Below, piece after piece: positions 50,796 to 62,215 of a DNA stretch of 64,000 nt. Position 1 is the stretch's first letter; every line of letters begins with the position of its first letter. The notes beneath the pieces were generated by a model. The model was given only the letters and a program-made list of their open reading frames with translations, searched no databases and was not told the origin of the DNA. This stretch comes from Casuarius casuarius (taxonomy: Eukaryota > Chordata > Aves > Casuariiformes > Casuariidae). The stretch is taken from NCBI GenBank assembly GCA_003342895.1, contig PTFA01000035.1, positions 4,505,114-4,569,113 of the forward strand, written 5' to 3'. The position numbers and the translations under genes were made by a program.

Positions 50796-52871
50796 CTTCC
50801 AAACTGAGATGAGGTATCTAAATCAAAACGAGCATCTCTCAATTCACATGCACTGTGAAATTTGCAAAAGCTTCTGGGATTTGTAGCAGCAGAATATCTA
50901 TTTTATTTCCTTGAAGTCTATGTTATGTAAAGGCTAAGGCAAGGGAGAAAATCAAATCACCATGTTTGAAAGACAGCCATTAATTTGGCAGAGCATGAAT
51001 ACAGGACCCTGCTCATAAAGTCTTAGGTCATGGTTACTTTTTCTGTCATTGGCTGTTTGGAGGTCCCATCAGTGAATTGTGTACTACAGTGCCGACATTT
51101 ACCTCGCTTCTTTCCAGTATGGTCAACAGTAATAAATAGCAGCAAGGAAGTTGATCTGTAAGTAGTAGAACTTGCAAAACACAACATGTATAAAATGTTG
51201 GGTATTTCTGATTTTGCAAAACACTTGCTAGCTTGTTATTTGCAAATCTCTTCCTGCTTGCAGGAATAATAAATGAGCAAATGCCATTACATGCATTATT
51301 TGCGAAAAATCTGATATTCCCATTTTGTATTCAGGTTTGTAAAATTGTTCAGCCATGTTTAATGAAGGAATATTTAGCAAGTATGTATTCAGCTGAATTC
51401 ACGAGAACCAGGTATGAAGCTTTGCCTGTTTATGGAAACTATTTTATAGTCAATTGGTGACAAATCGCTACTATTTATGTACTGTACCCTAATACTCCCC
51501 TATCTAATAGTCAGCCAACCCTTTTTCAGCTATAAGATGTTATTTGTTATTAGATTCTGTTTCCTCTATATTGAAATTCTGGCACATGGGAATGCTGTTA
51601 AGAAACAACTTTCTCCCCAACTGCATTCACATGATATTTATTGAGGTTGTACCCCATCACATGGAAAAGGTTAAATCCAAGCATAGTGCAAGTATTGACA
51701 AAGGATAAGACCTTGTCACATGGCAAAGTGTTACATCCTGAAGAAGTTTTTAATCCTCAGGTAAGAGAAAACCCAGACTGTCTGTATCACTGACTAATGG
51801 ATGGCAGTGCAGCAGAGTTTTGTTGAGGCAAATGGTTACTATCTTATATGGTGCATATAGCCATTCACCAGAAAGAGGATGTTGTTGGAAAAGGAAAAAC
51901 TGAGAAAGAATAGGAAGAAAAATCAATTCACAATAATAAAGCCACTGGCTCCAAAGGCAAATGATGCATTTTTTTCTAAAAAATCAAATAGAATGTAATT
52001 ATGCAAAATATGAGACACAAGTAGAAACCATAACCTAAAAAAAAGTATGAGTAGCATCTCTAGGACAAATGTCATGACAATTGCCTAAACAGCTGAGGCA
52101 GGTGAGACTACTCTGCTTTTTTCTTATTGATCAAAATAGGCTGAGTTTTTTTGTTTGTTTGTTTTATCCTACTTCATACTAACATCATTTCCATTTCTCA
52201 TTTTCCCAACATTTCCCTTCTCTATCATCTGTACACTGCTGAGAAGGATCTGCTGCTACCTCTGGTACTTATGGCTTGAACAGAATATGTTGACCAGGCA
52301 ACTACTGGGAGGATTTAGTTAGTGTATGAGCTCTGTAGCATTCTTGGTTCCCTCCGAAACAGAGGAAAGATATCCTCACTGATTTATATCTTCTGGTTCT
52401 CATATTAAATGGATGATTGAGCTGCAAGACTCTGATTACTGATATCCTGAAAGAATTATCAAGCCATTTCCAGCTACTCTTCTCTTTAGCTGCAAAGCAG
52501 GTATTTGCTTATCCTTTATGTCCCAACATTTCTGCACTTCTGATTTCTCGTCATGTAGCTCTTTTCTAACAGCTTGAGGATTAATGATCAGAAGAAGATA
52601 ATTAGATACTATTATTAAGATTTGTGTCTTTCTGCTCATAAAGCAGCTAACTACACTTTGACTGGTTGAGAGAGGGGGAAAGAAAAAAATTTGTGATATT
52701 TTAACTCACAGAGCTTTAAAATGAGATCAGTTGTACTTCTACTGAAGAAAGTTCCTCTTGCATAATACCCGTATAATGGGAAACTGCTATTAAGCATAAG
52801 CCTATTATAGTCTAGCAGTTGAAGATGAACAAGTTATTTGACAGGATTAATCATTATTGGTATTTTGGTAA

Positions 52872-52952
52872 CCTCTAGGAGACCCTGGCATATAGTGTAA
52901 TCCTGTGGTGCCAGGTGCTGTACAGATGAACCTTGTCTCAAAATCTTACAAT
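52872..52952 (+). repeat. Relic of an old amniote dispersed repeat
   Basis: CTCTAGGAGACCCTGGCAT, then TCCTGTGGTGCCAGGTGCTG and TACAGATGAACCTTG, then TCTTACAATGGCTGAG, follow the order of a widespread sauropsid repeat whose copies read CTAGGAGCCCCAGTCAT, GTGCTAGGTGCTGTACA and GAGCTTACAATCTAA. The block order and spacing agree over about 80 bases. I cannot give a reliable family name. Confidence 0.5.
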
Positions 52953-54343
52953 GGCTGAGAGCAGCTTTATAATGATAGGAATTTGATTTCCTCAGAATTT
53001 GTCTGAGAAGGCCTGAGTACTCGTTACTACAGGATTTACTGGATTACGTTGTCTTTTCTAACCGTCTTTGGAAATTGAGTTAAAGAGGACGTCTTAGAAT
53101 ATTTGGCATATCAGTATGTAATTGAACTGAGTATTTCTTCTGTCTGTTATATCTGGTAGTTCATAGTATTATTTTCAGTATTATAGAAAAAGAGAGGACT
53201 GTGCACTGCAAGGGTTATGCAGCAGACAAGAGGCAGTGGAAACCTTTTAGGCATACCTTCCTAGCCACAGGGTGCCACCATCGCTCCAGCAGATCGGAAT
53301 AGAGCAGCAGAAAATGTATCTGCTAGAGATTAATATGAGTATGAACTACTTCAATCTAGTTTTCAAGCTAATATTTATGCATTGATATGTTATAATCACA
53401 CAATAATAATTTGCTACCTTTAAGAAACTCTGAAAGATGAGTAATCTATTTAAATTAGGGAAAGCAGTCCTGAGTGAGCTTAACAGTTCTCAGAAAACAG
53501 TCTCTGTACTTTCTCGCCTCTATCGCATCGGCCTAAGTTTGCCACTGAGCTGTGCTTATGTCAGCTAGAGGAGCCACTAGATTTTTCTCACAAATGAACA
53601 AGCAATTAGATATATATGTTCTGTTAAGTGACTGTGGTGAAAAAATATGCATTTCTCAGCACTTGATAATATTACCCATAGACCATGGATGCTACAGTTA
53701 GATGAATATGTTGTCTGGCAGCTTGTTGATGTGGTGAGCTGCAAACAGAAGATCAAATGCTGCTCTTAAAAAAAACAGAACCTCACTTTAGCCAGTGGAA
53801 TTCTGAAGCAATAACTGATGTTTTCAGGTTTACAGAAAGTTTTCTCAGTTTTAGCAATATTAATCCTGAATTCCCAGTGAGGCTAATGGAGCATTCTGGG
53901 ATTAGCCTAACAGAAGATGGACATGTGCACCTCATGTTATGTAACCCAATTAAATTTGGGAAATTTATGAAAGTAGTGTTGATAGCTACACAGGTGAAAG
54001 AGTAAAGAACTAGTGGAGGAAGTTTTTCTAGATTTCAGGGACTGCTTGAATATTTTTCGCTTAAAAGCCACTGAATTACACGCTCAAACAACATGCAGAG
54101 CAGGAGTTAGAATCCAGAACCCTGCCAGGGAAGTCCCATTCTCACTGGGTTAAGCCTTTTCTAGTTTGTTTGCTTTTTGGCCCATCTGGTCTTTTATTTC
54201 CTGGCCTAGCTTCACTTATATTGATAGGCAATATTGAAATATTACAAAGGGTGTGTTAAGGACAATCAGGTAGAAAGCGTGAATGGTGACCATAGACCCC
54301 ATGGCATTAGTGTTCACAACAAGGATGATTAAGGCAATGTCCT

Positions 54344-54367
54344 TCTAGACCAGTCAGCTGGTCTAGA
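54344..54367. repeat. Perfect 10-bp inverted repeat
   Basis: TCTAGACCAG (54344-54353) and CTGGTCTAGA (54358-54367) pair exactly around the loop TCAG. Confidence 0.8.
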
Positions 54368-55256
54368 GATAGGAGTTTGCTCATTAAAGAAATAATTTGC
54401 TGATAAAGATGTCCAGGCATTCATTCCGTAAGCAGCAAAACTGGCACATAGCTTTTAGGGTAATATGTTTGTGCACAAGATAAAGAAGGACAAGCAGGTT
54501 GGATGTTCAGACAGTGAAGACAATGACAACACTTAGTCTGATTTTATCTCAGGACTCCATTTCTTTCCTGTCTGATCCCTGAATACTTACATCCAAGATT
54601 AATTTTATAATAAATATTCTATCAGTTTTGAATAGCTCACAAGTTTAAGTTCAAGGGAAGTTATAGTCCTGTTTCTTTACAATTTGTGGCCTATAATGTA
54701 ACCCAAAGCAATGCTCTGCGGTTGGGTAGAATTCAGCCCTTAAAATCCTTAACATTTTTCCTGTCCATCGGGAAGAATTTTTTTTTTATTTTACTGGTCC
54801 TGAATTAGATCCACTGTAAGAGGTGGGAACCCTCTTGCAGGCAAGCTAAAAAAAAAGTATGAAGCTTCATAGCAGTCATTTGCCTCTTACTCAGAGAAGA
54901 CAGTACTGCTATCAATATTTTTTGATTTTTTTGCTGTTTTGAAAATGGAGGTCAAAGTGCCTTTTTTTGCCATATTTAAGACCAGTCCAATTTGTGGTCT
55001 AATACATGCTGGAACAAATTAAGCTCAGAAATATCATACTGAGAAATTTTGCGTATTCTGTCTATATTTTGTCCTAAAATTAATGACTGAATACTCTGTG
55101 TGAGTCAGAAGGAGCAAATCTTCAACTCTCCATTTGGGTCCCACAAAGTGAAAGAAGGTGAGGTGCTGTGTGTCAGGGTAGGAGGGCTTGGTTTAAGCAT
55201 GGTGCATTGAACCTAGGTCTGCTTTTGAGATCCTCAGTTTTATATCTGCCCCACAG

Positions 55257-55380
55257 AATGGTTGCCAAGACTAATGAAAAGAAACCCGTAGGGAAGTCAT
55301 ACAAGGCTGGGCCAATTATCTGTTTGGTCTGGTGTCCTTTCAGACATGCTACAAAATTTCATGTTGTTTCAGAAGAAATG
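55257..55380 (+). CDS. Candidate exon 1 of an unrecognised two-exon ORF
   Basis: I do not recognise the product. The interval follows an acceptor-like TTTTATATCTGCCCCACAG and ends at a strong donor-like ATG|GTAAGT. It is open throughout in one frame, giving 41 complete codons. An ATG at 55258 has A at -3 and G at +4, a good start context, so it could instead be a first coding exon with no upstream splice. The peptide begins MVAKTNEKKPVGKSYKAG and ends ATKFHVVSEEM. It is basic at the front, with a short hydrophobic Ile-Cys-Leu-Val-Trp patch in the middle and no signal peptide. It ends in phase 0, matching the start of the candidate exon at 56246. A chance open interval between splice-like signals remains quite possible. 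Confidence 0.18.
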
Positions 55381-56245
55381 GTAAGTGTCCATAGCAGACT
55401 GCTGTGCTCCATCCTGCTACCATCTGCTGTTTAGTGGCAGGTCTGAGATCATGAAAGTCTTCATGCCTTTGAAAGTTTTTTAAATTCAGGGTTTTTTCAT
55501 TGTGATATTGGTATGTGTGTTTTATAGCCACTGAAATGTATGCAGCTTTCTTGAAATCTTGCATTTTTGAATGTATGATTGTGAAAATCAAATGGTGTGT
55601 CAGGCACATAGGCACTGTGTTTTCCTGATCTAAAATTATGTTTGTTATAACAAAATTCTATGTCATATCTCATAGAATTATGACATATTGCTAATTTCAT
55701 CAACTGGCTACCTGCCATAATTTATTTTGTTTTGGAACTTCAGTTGAGAAATGCATTATTTCTGTAATTTCTCCTAATCTTGTCCTTAATGTCTGAACTA
55801 GATTTTGGAGTTTCAGAGAGAACCTGAGTCTGAGCTATGCATCCACAGTAAAAATTCAGCCTGAGGGAATTTTTCATGGCCAAATTATAAACTACTGGAA
55901 AAAAAATTTTATATCAAAAATGTTGATTCAGCCTTCAGTGCCACAGTACCTTGCTTTTCCATATAATAAGGTAGTGACCTATATGTGCAAAGTTCCTTAA
56001 AGTATTTCTTGAGGCAACTTTTTCTGCTCTGGGTATGATGGGATTTATTATTTTATGTAGCTGAGTCAGATCCGGTAAACTTTTAATTAAAAGTCTTCTA
56101 TAGAGGTAGCAGATGCTCATGAATAGACCTGATAAAATCAACAAATTCTAGAGTTCCATGCAGTTTAGATATGTACACATTTTTAATCAATTCACATATG
56201 CATCTATTTGAACTTGAGTCATCCTTTCTTTCTGTATTTTTTCAG

Positions 56246-56437
56246 AATGTCTCTAAAGGGAGTAGCATTGTGTTCTCTGTAGGAAAAAGTACTCTCCAAA
56301 TCCATGTAAAAGGGAAACTTTTTGTTGAGGCTTGCAGTGAGGATGCAAATCGTTCTGTGATAAGAGACATCCTATGGGAATTGGTTAGAACAAATCAACT
56401 GGTTTCACAAAGGCCATCATATAAAAACAAAAGTTAA
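56246..56437 (+). CDS. Candidate terminal exon of an unrecognised two-exon ORF
   Basis: I do not recognise the product. A very good acceptor (TTTCTTTCTGTATTTTTTCAG) precedes the interval. Reading in phase 0 gives 63 codons and a stop at 56435-56437, starting NVSKGSSIVFSVGKS and ending SQRPSYKNKS. The first half alternates polar and hydrophobic residues like beta strands; the middle (RSVIRDILWELVRTN) could be an amphipathic helix. After the stop there is a donor-like TTCAG|GTATGT at 56495. If it is not used, AATAAA at 56572-56577 with T-rich sequence after it could end the transcript. Its frame matches the candidate exon at 55257-55380 across an 865-bp intron. The evidence is splice-signal and frame only. 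Confidence 0.18.
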   Translation, partial: NVSKGSSIVFSVGKSTLQIHVKGKLFVEACSEDANRSVIRDILWELVRTNQLVSQRPSYKNKS

Positions 56438-56956
56438 ATTTGTCATTGTCCACTACAGGAAGATAAAAATCTCCACGCTCCCATATGCGTTCAGGTATGT
56501 ATTATGTAGCACCTCAGCTATGCAGTGTATTGGAATAAGTGAGAATTTCTTAACTGAAATATCATGTTTAAAATAAATACATATTTGCTTGCTTCCTTTA
56601 AGACAACTACAAAAGAATAGAGTACATGATTTAGATAGAGCATGATAACATGTAGTCCTAGGAGCTAGAGGTTTTGGCCTGTGTAGGTGACTAGTTCATC
56701 TTGAAAATGATAAATCATGTCAAGATGGAGAACTCATTTCATTGCTTAAAAATGAAAAGAAAATCTGATTTTAAAATGTCATGTTTAGGATTTATGAGCA
56801 GGATTCTCATAATCAGTCATTCAGAATGAATTGCATTGTTTAGGATCTATTTGCAGGCAGACAAGTTGAAAATATTTTTGTATACAATGGCAAGTAAGTT
56901 TACACTATCTCTCACATCTAAATTGCTTTTTCACCCTACACACAGAAACTTTCTCT

Positions 56957-56992
56957 CGCATGCATGTGCATGTGCACGTGCACGCACACACA
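56957..56992. repeat. 36-bp alternating purine-pyrimidine (Z-DNA-prone) tract
   Basis: Every step from 56957 to 56992 alternates pyrimidine and purine, mixing CG, CA, TG and a few AT steps. It includes two tandem GTGCAC units and a CACGTG. Such tracts can adopt left-handed Z-DNA under negative supercoiling. No promoter is seen beside it. Confidence 0.8.
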
Positions 56993-57485
56993 GGTAGTGC
57001 TGAGTTCCCTTACAAATTAGCTATAAGCTATGGCAGCAGTGTGAAACACAAGGATGGAGTTTGTGTTTTTCCCGTGGTATCATCAGTCAGTGATTATAGC
57101 CCCACAGATAATGGAACTATACAAACAATTATAGAATTGCCCGAGACAACATTTATTATCAATTAGTTTTAGAGGGCAAACAACTGTTGGGAATATGCAC
57201 TAACAAATTTGCTTATGTTAAGGCTCATCCTTCAGTCAGTTAGAAATATGGGAATTTTGACACTGATTTCTGTGAGGGGGCAGGAAAGGAAGGAGCTGGG
57301 CGATACTTAACTGGGAGGACGTATTTGTGCAGATATGTGAAGGTAACTTTTGACATGAAGAAGAGATTTTCCTTAATTCTGTCTTCTGTATAATGCCTAG
57401 CAGTCAGCTGTGGCCCACAGTGTGGATTCCGATGTGCTACAGTAGTACAGATATAACAATTAAATGCATGCAATGAAGTAAATAT

Positions 57486-57524
57486 GTAACAACTGTAAGT
57501 TGCAGCTGTTACAACTACAGTTGT
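57486..57524. repeat. Cluster of overlapping short inverted repeats
   Basis: ACAACTGTA (57489-57497) pairs with TACAGTTGT (57516-57524), and GTAACA (57486-57491) pairs with TGTTAC (57507-57512). Two mutually exclusive hairpins could form. The arms are short and no longer precursor-like stem is visible. Confidence 0.7.
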
Positions 57525-60500
57525 AAATTGTAAATAACGAACTTGCTCCTTTAACAGGACAAGGTTTCTCAAGCTGCTGGAGTGTCTACAACTCCACCAT
57601 CTTTCAAAGCATTCTTATAATTGGTTTTCCCTTTCCTTTTATTATTTCCTTTGACCTTTTGGCATAAGATTTTTTCCTGGAGAGCCTCCACAGCTTTCCC
57701 TAGTCAGGGGTCCGCAATACCTAGCATGCTGCACTTTGAGAGGATAGGACTGACTGCAGGCTAGATCACTGCATGAAATGGAACAAGAATGCCACCTATC
57801 TGTGTCAAAAATCTGTTTCAGAGATCTTTATCCAGCTTGCCTACCTCACTGTGCCTTGCGGTATAGAGGTTTAAGGGTAAGCACCCTCTGTGTAAAGAGA
57901 TTCATGTAATTGCCCAGGGCTGAAGGTAGTCTGAGGCAGGAGAGTGATGACTGGATTGTGGTTTCAGAGAAACCAGTGTGGGACACTTGCACAAGTGGCA
58001 AGTGGTTGACTTGTGTAAGTGGACACTAAACATAAGTTCCAAATCATGTGAAAAACAAGAGCATGAAGGAGAGTATGTGAATTGGATTTTGATTTAAGAT
58101 ACAAAAGATAAGAAAGCAAGGAGGGGGAAGGAGACCAGATTTGGGAACACCATCTCTTTGTTTGGTTTTTAGAGTTAAGGACTCTTCTGTTTAAAGGTCT
58201 TTGCCCAGGTCGTGCAGACAAAGTCTACAGTGTTTTGATGATGTGATCTGTGGGCTGTAGTCTCATGTTACAGCTACAGTTCTTTCTTTATGTGTTTGAC
58301 CGCCCCTCAGTCCTGAGACTGTACTTTGATCCCTCTTCTCTTTCACTGAGTGATAGTCGTTGTTATGCTGATGTAAGGACTTTCCTTTCTTAGCTTTTCC
58401 TTAGCTCAAGGAGACTAAGATCAGATAGTTACTTTTTTTCATCCATGTGCAAATTTGTGAATGAATTGCAAGGACTCGGGTAAGCAAGTAGGTCATTAAC
58501 AGAACTGCCAGTCTTGCTGCATGCTTGAAAAACTAGCCAGTAAGACTGAGCACGTAAATGAAAAGCAGGAGGTAGAATCCCCCTGTTGTAGAGCGCAAAC
58601 CTCTTAAGTGCATTCTAACACAACCTCCTCTTCATGAAGGAGAGTATCAGGAAGAAGAGAAATCTATCTCTGATGAGATGAAGGATAACCTGTTTTAAGA
58701 TAAAACTACCAACAGACCCATGAAATAGTGCCTGTCCTCAAGTGAAAAAATTCCAGCATTAATCCCACCACTTTCTTATTCCTAAAGTGGGGCACTGCAC
58801 AGAACACAGACAAGTTAGAGAGCAGCAGGAAATCTGTTTATTCCCCACTTAATGTTGCTTTGTATCACTCTGCACATAATCTACTTCTTAACCTGCAGTG
58901 TGGGGGAGTGGACTGTAGGTCAGGTTACTTGTTTTGGCACAGTCACTCACTTCCCTTCTTGCCAGATCTCTCTGTATGCAGAAAGCCAAGCTTGCTCTCC
59001 TTGTAAGGAAATGAGTGACCCTCCCATCTTCCAAAAAAGTTGGGTACTGCTCTTTTGCACCCCTTCAATCATACTGGCTTAAAGTTCTTTTAGCCAGGTA
59101 CTCAAACTTTCACAGTTGTTTTGTACTACTATAGCCTTTTAAATTGATAAACATGTTTGTATGGATCGTGTTGTACTGGATAGGTGAAGTACCTGCACGC
59201 ATCCACAGGGAAGTTTAACTGTTGTAACGCTTAAAAGTTTACCTTAAACCTGTGCTGTGTTTGAAGCCAGCAGTCTAGAACTGCGGTTCTGCTGGTTGCT
59301 TTCTTTGTGAAGAGCAACAAGCAGCAACCTCTGCATGGAAGGTATTATCTGAGACAGATTGTGCCTATGAAACTCTAGGGCATCCTATGTTTGTTGCCAA
59401 GACACTGAAGCTAGAAAATACAACTGCCAAGTCAGACGCACTTTATTTAGGAGTCTGGAAGTGGGATCCCATGACAGCAGCATGATGTAGAAGCTCTGTT
59501 TGGGTTCATTTGTACTAAGGGGCAAAAGGGAGAACAGCAGCACCTTGATAGAACCTTCACGTGTCTGCAGGAGAGAGGCAGCAATGGAGAATGGCGTGGG
59601 AAGGGAAGATTTGCCTGCAGTTCGAATGCCTTTTAACCTCTGACTTCAGAGAAGAATGTGTGTCAATTCTTAATGAAACAAGAAGACAGATCTGGAAGAG
59701 CCTAATGGTGACACTTTTATAAGATGGTAGACAAAGAAGCTGTCTTTGCTGGATGGTTGCTGACAGTAATTCCTCTTGTCACAAAAATGGCAACTTGCTG
59801 CAGCAAAAATTAAAAATAGTAACGCATAGATGTAGATGTATCAAATCCCCCAACTCCTAAAGCAGAACACTAGAAGATGGCAATCCTAGTGGCTTTCTGT
59901 CATTTAATAAGTCTATCTTCTGTTTCTTTTATATGTTTTTTTCCAGCTTAGTGATCACTTTTACCACAGTACTTCCCTATCATAAGTCNGCAGGGCTGCT
60001 CCTCAGAGGAAATGCTAATGTTATGGAATATATTGCCTGCTTGAAGCCAAGTATGCATTTACGTTTGGTCATTCCATCTATAAATGAATAACATTTTACC
60101 TACGCTTCATCAGTTGTGATTGATTTCCTCCTTTTTTTTAGAAGCGATTTTTAAACTGTGAACTTTAATACTCAGCATAATTATTTGTGCTGTTCAGTCT
60201 TACATATTATTATATATAGTTACATATATAGTATATTGTGTTAAATTTTTTTCCTCCATACATTTGTATGTTGCCATAGACTTAATTGATACTGAACAAA
60301 AGTTTGTCTGCGATCAAACCTATTAATTTCAATATCCATATTGAAGTATGAGAAATATTTCCCACATTGTTAGTCTTTTCAAAGTTTTCCTATAAAAACA
60401 GCATATTTGATTCTTAATTTTTTTGCCAAAATACCGACTCTCTGAGGCTAGATGTCTAGTAAGTCACATTTTATATGGAGTTGGAGAAGGGAGATTACAA

Positions 60501-61913
60501 TCTGAAGTCACAAGTCTAGAGAATATTCATTCAGCAGGTTGTTGCTTGTTTTATTTGCATGACAAGAAGGAAATATGTTTAGGGAAAGTGCCTTCAGTTT
60601 GAACTGGTTGAAAATTTCTTGACCAAACAAAAACTCAAGAGAAAACACTGTTTCGTAAAATCTGAAACATTTCAGTCAAAACATCTCTCAGTGATGCACT
60701 GTCCCTGAATCCACAGCAAGGTTTTAAGGGAACTGTGCATGTGTTGCTTGTCGATTTGCCTTGGAATTCCTTGCAGATATCAGGAATATCCATTTCTCTG
60801 AACTTCAGGATTTGAATAGCTTTGCGTTTACCTCAGTTTTATTTTTTTGTAGTAAGCTTCATGAAACTAACCATGCTAACAACATTCCTTATGAACTGAA
60901 ACCTCTTGAGGCTTGGTTGTTTTCACCTTCACTATTCTGGGGAGATGAGCTAGTGTGAATAATTTTAATTCTGACTTCTGATTTTAGTGAGTGTTTTGAA
61001 GCCTTTTCTACAGTCCAAGATTCTTTCCATACAATAAATGGAGGAGAAGTGGTCAAGGGACCTGGTCCTTGGCTGATACAGCCAAAACATTTCAAGTGTA
61101 GAAAAGATTAAGCCAAAGTTAATTGGGGAACGAGGGAACCATCTGGATATGAAAGAACCTAGGTTAACATTGCTATAAGATAAATCCACATATTAAATAT
61201 ATTTCTTCTCTGGGCATTTATTTCATTTAACAGAAATAACAATGTATTGCAAGACAAAGTACATATAGATAACTAAAGAATATGCTGAACCAAGCCAAAG
61301 CTGTCAGGCTTCGAGGAAGGGATTTGCACTAAATTGGAATAATTTCTCTAGTTACCACATCAGAATAATCCAACAGTCTTCGTGTTTGAGATGTTGGTAT
61401 TTTCTGTACATTCTACAGCTGTATAATCTATATAGACACCAAAAGATTCAAAGGTTTCTCCTCCTGAATGTGTGTGAAACAGGTGGAGAAGCTTCTTTTA
61501 CTAAGATCTGTATTAATTTGATCTAGTATTAATTTGAATACTGTGGCTGTCTTACCTCGATTACAGCTGCTGAGCTGTATTAGAGGAAGCTTAACCAAAA
61601 CCAAAGTGAGAGCTACAGATAAAAGAATGCTATGGAGCTATGGGGACTAAGCGGAGGTATCCATATTCTTGCAAAAAGAAATTGAAAAGGAACCACAAGA
61701 CGATAGTGTTGGTCACGCCAGTGTTCTACTAGTAACCTTGATTATTTTTCCCCCTATAAGAAAGAACTGCAATATTACTAGGATTCATCAGATGATGCTA
61801 TTGTTGACGATGTATGAATACATATTTTAGATCTCAGGGTAAATATTTCATTGTTGCTTATGTTATACGTTTATTATTGCTAGAGTTTTTTGCTATGAAG
61901 TCTGTTCTGTTTT

Positions 61914-62215
61914 AGAATCATAGAATAATTTTGGGTTGGCAGGAAACTCCAGAGGTCATCACCCCATCTTAAAAAATGTCTAATTAGATCAGGTTGTGCA
62001 GTCAGTTGTCTATTTAAGTCTTGAACACCTTCAAGGGTAGAGATTCCACAAGTTCTCTGAGCAACCTGCTCTGGTATTTGACCACCCTCATGGTAAAAAA
62101 AAAATTTCTTTAATCAGAATTTCTCATGTTCCAACTTGTGTCCATTGCCTCTTGTCTCATTGCTACACACTTCTGAGAAGAGTCTGGCTCTGTCTTCTCT
62201 GTATAATGCCATATA
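61914..62215 (-). mobile_element. CR1 LINE, 5'-truncated 3' end
   Basis: Read on plus, the element starts AGAATCATAGAATAATTTTG and GGTTGGCAGGAAACTCCAGA. It continues with AGGTTGTGCAGTCAGTTGTC, TTGAACACCTTCAAGGGTAG, GATTCCACAAGTTCTCTGAG, CAACCTGCTCTGGTATTTGA and CCACCCTCATGGTAAAAA. It then runs through TTTCTCATGTTCCAACTTGT, CCATTGCCTCTTGTCTCATT and GAAGAGTCTGGCTCTGTCTT. These are, in order, the reverse complement of the avian CR1 3' region, so the element is on the minus strand with its 3' terminus at 61914. It is truncated near 62215 and encodes nothing. This is the best evidence that the window is from a bird. Confidence 0.9.

Larger units (their letters stand above)
34581..52871. other. Unique non-coding DNA, scattered simple repeats
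   Basis: No gene is recognised. A weak repeat relic lies at 35215-35290. Simple-sequence tracts lie at 39741-39790, 41635-41666, 47568-47594 and 50161-50174. Small tandem pairs occur at 39643-39669 (TAATTAACTATT twice, period 15) and around 40050-40071 (period 11). A G-rich tract lies at 48936-48960 and an 8-bp hairpin at 50775-50795. A slightly GC-richer patch around 40930-41200 has a 49-codon open stretch but no splice evidence. The stretch 38270-38640 is complex AT-rich sequence without repeats. Confidence 0.65.
52953..61913. other. Mostly unique DNA with a candidate exon pair
   Basis: No established gene is recognised. The stretch contains a 10-bp hairpin at 54344-54367, two candidate coding exons (55257-55380 and 56246-56437), an alternating purine-pyrimidine tract at 56957-56992 and a cluster of short inverted repeats at 57486-57524. 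One ambiguous base sits at 59989. The remainder is unique AT-rich sequence in which I see no further structure. Confidence 0.6.

Noticed and set aside
53828..53993. Exon-like interval with TTTTCAG acceptor and ACACAG|GTG donor
   Set aside because: It overlaps sequence that resembles an old repeat relic (CCTGAATTCCCAGTGAGGCT and on), and its end phase does not fit the candidate exon at 55257.
59600..59640. tRNA B-box-like CAGTTCGAATGCC
   Set aside because: No A box at the proper distance upstream and no cloverleaf can be drawn.
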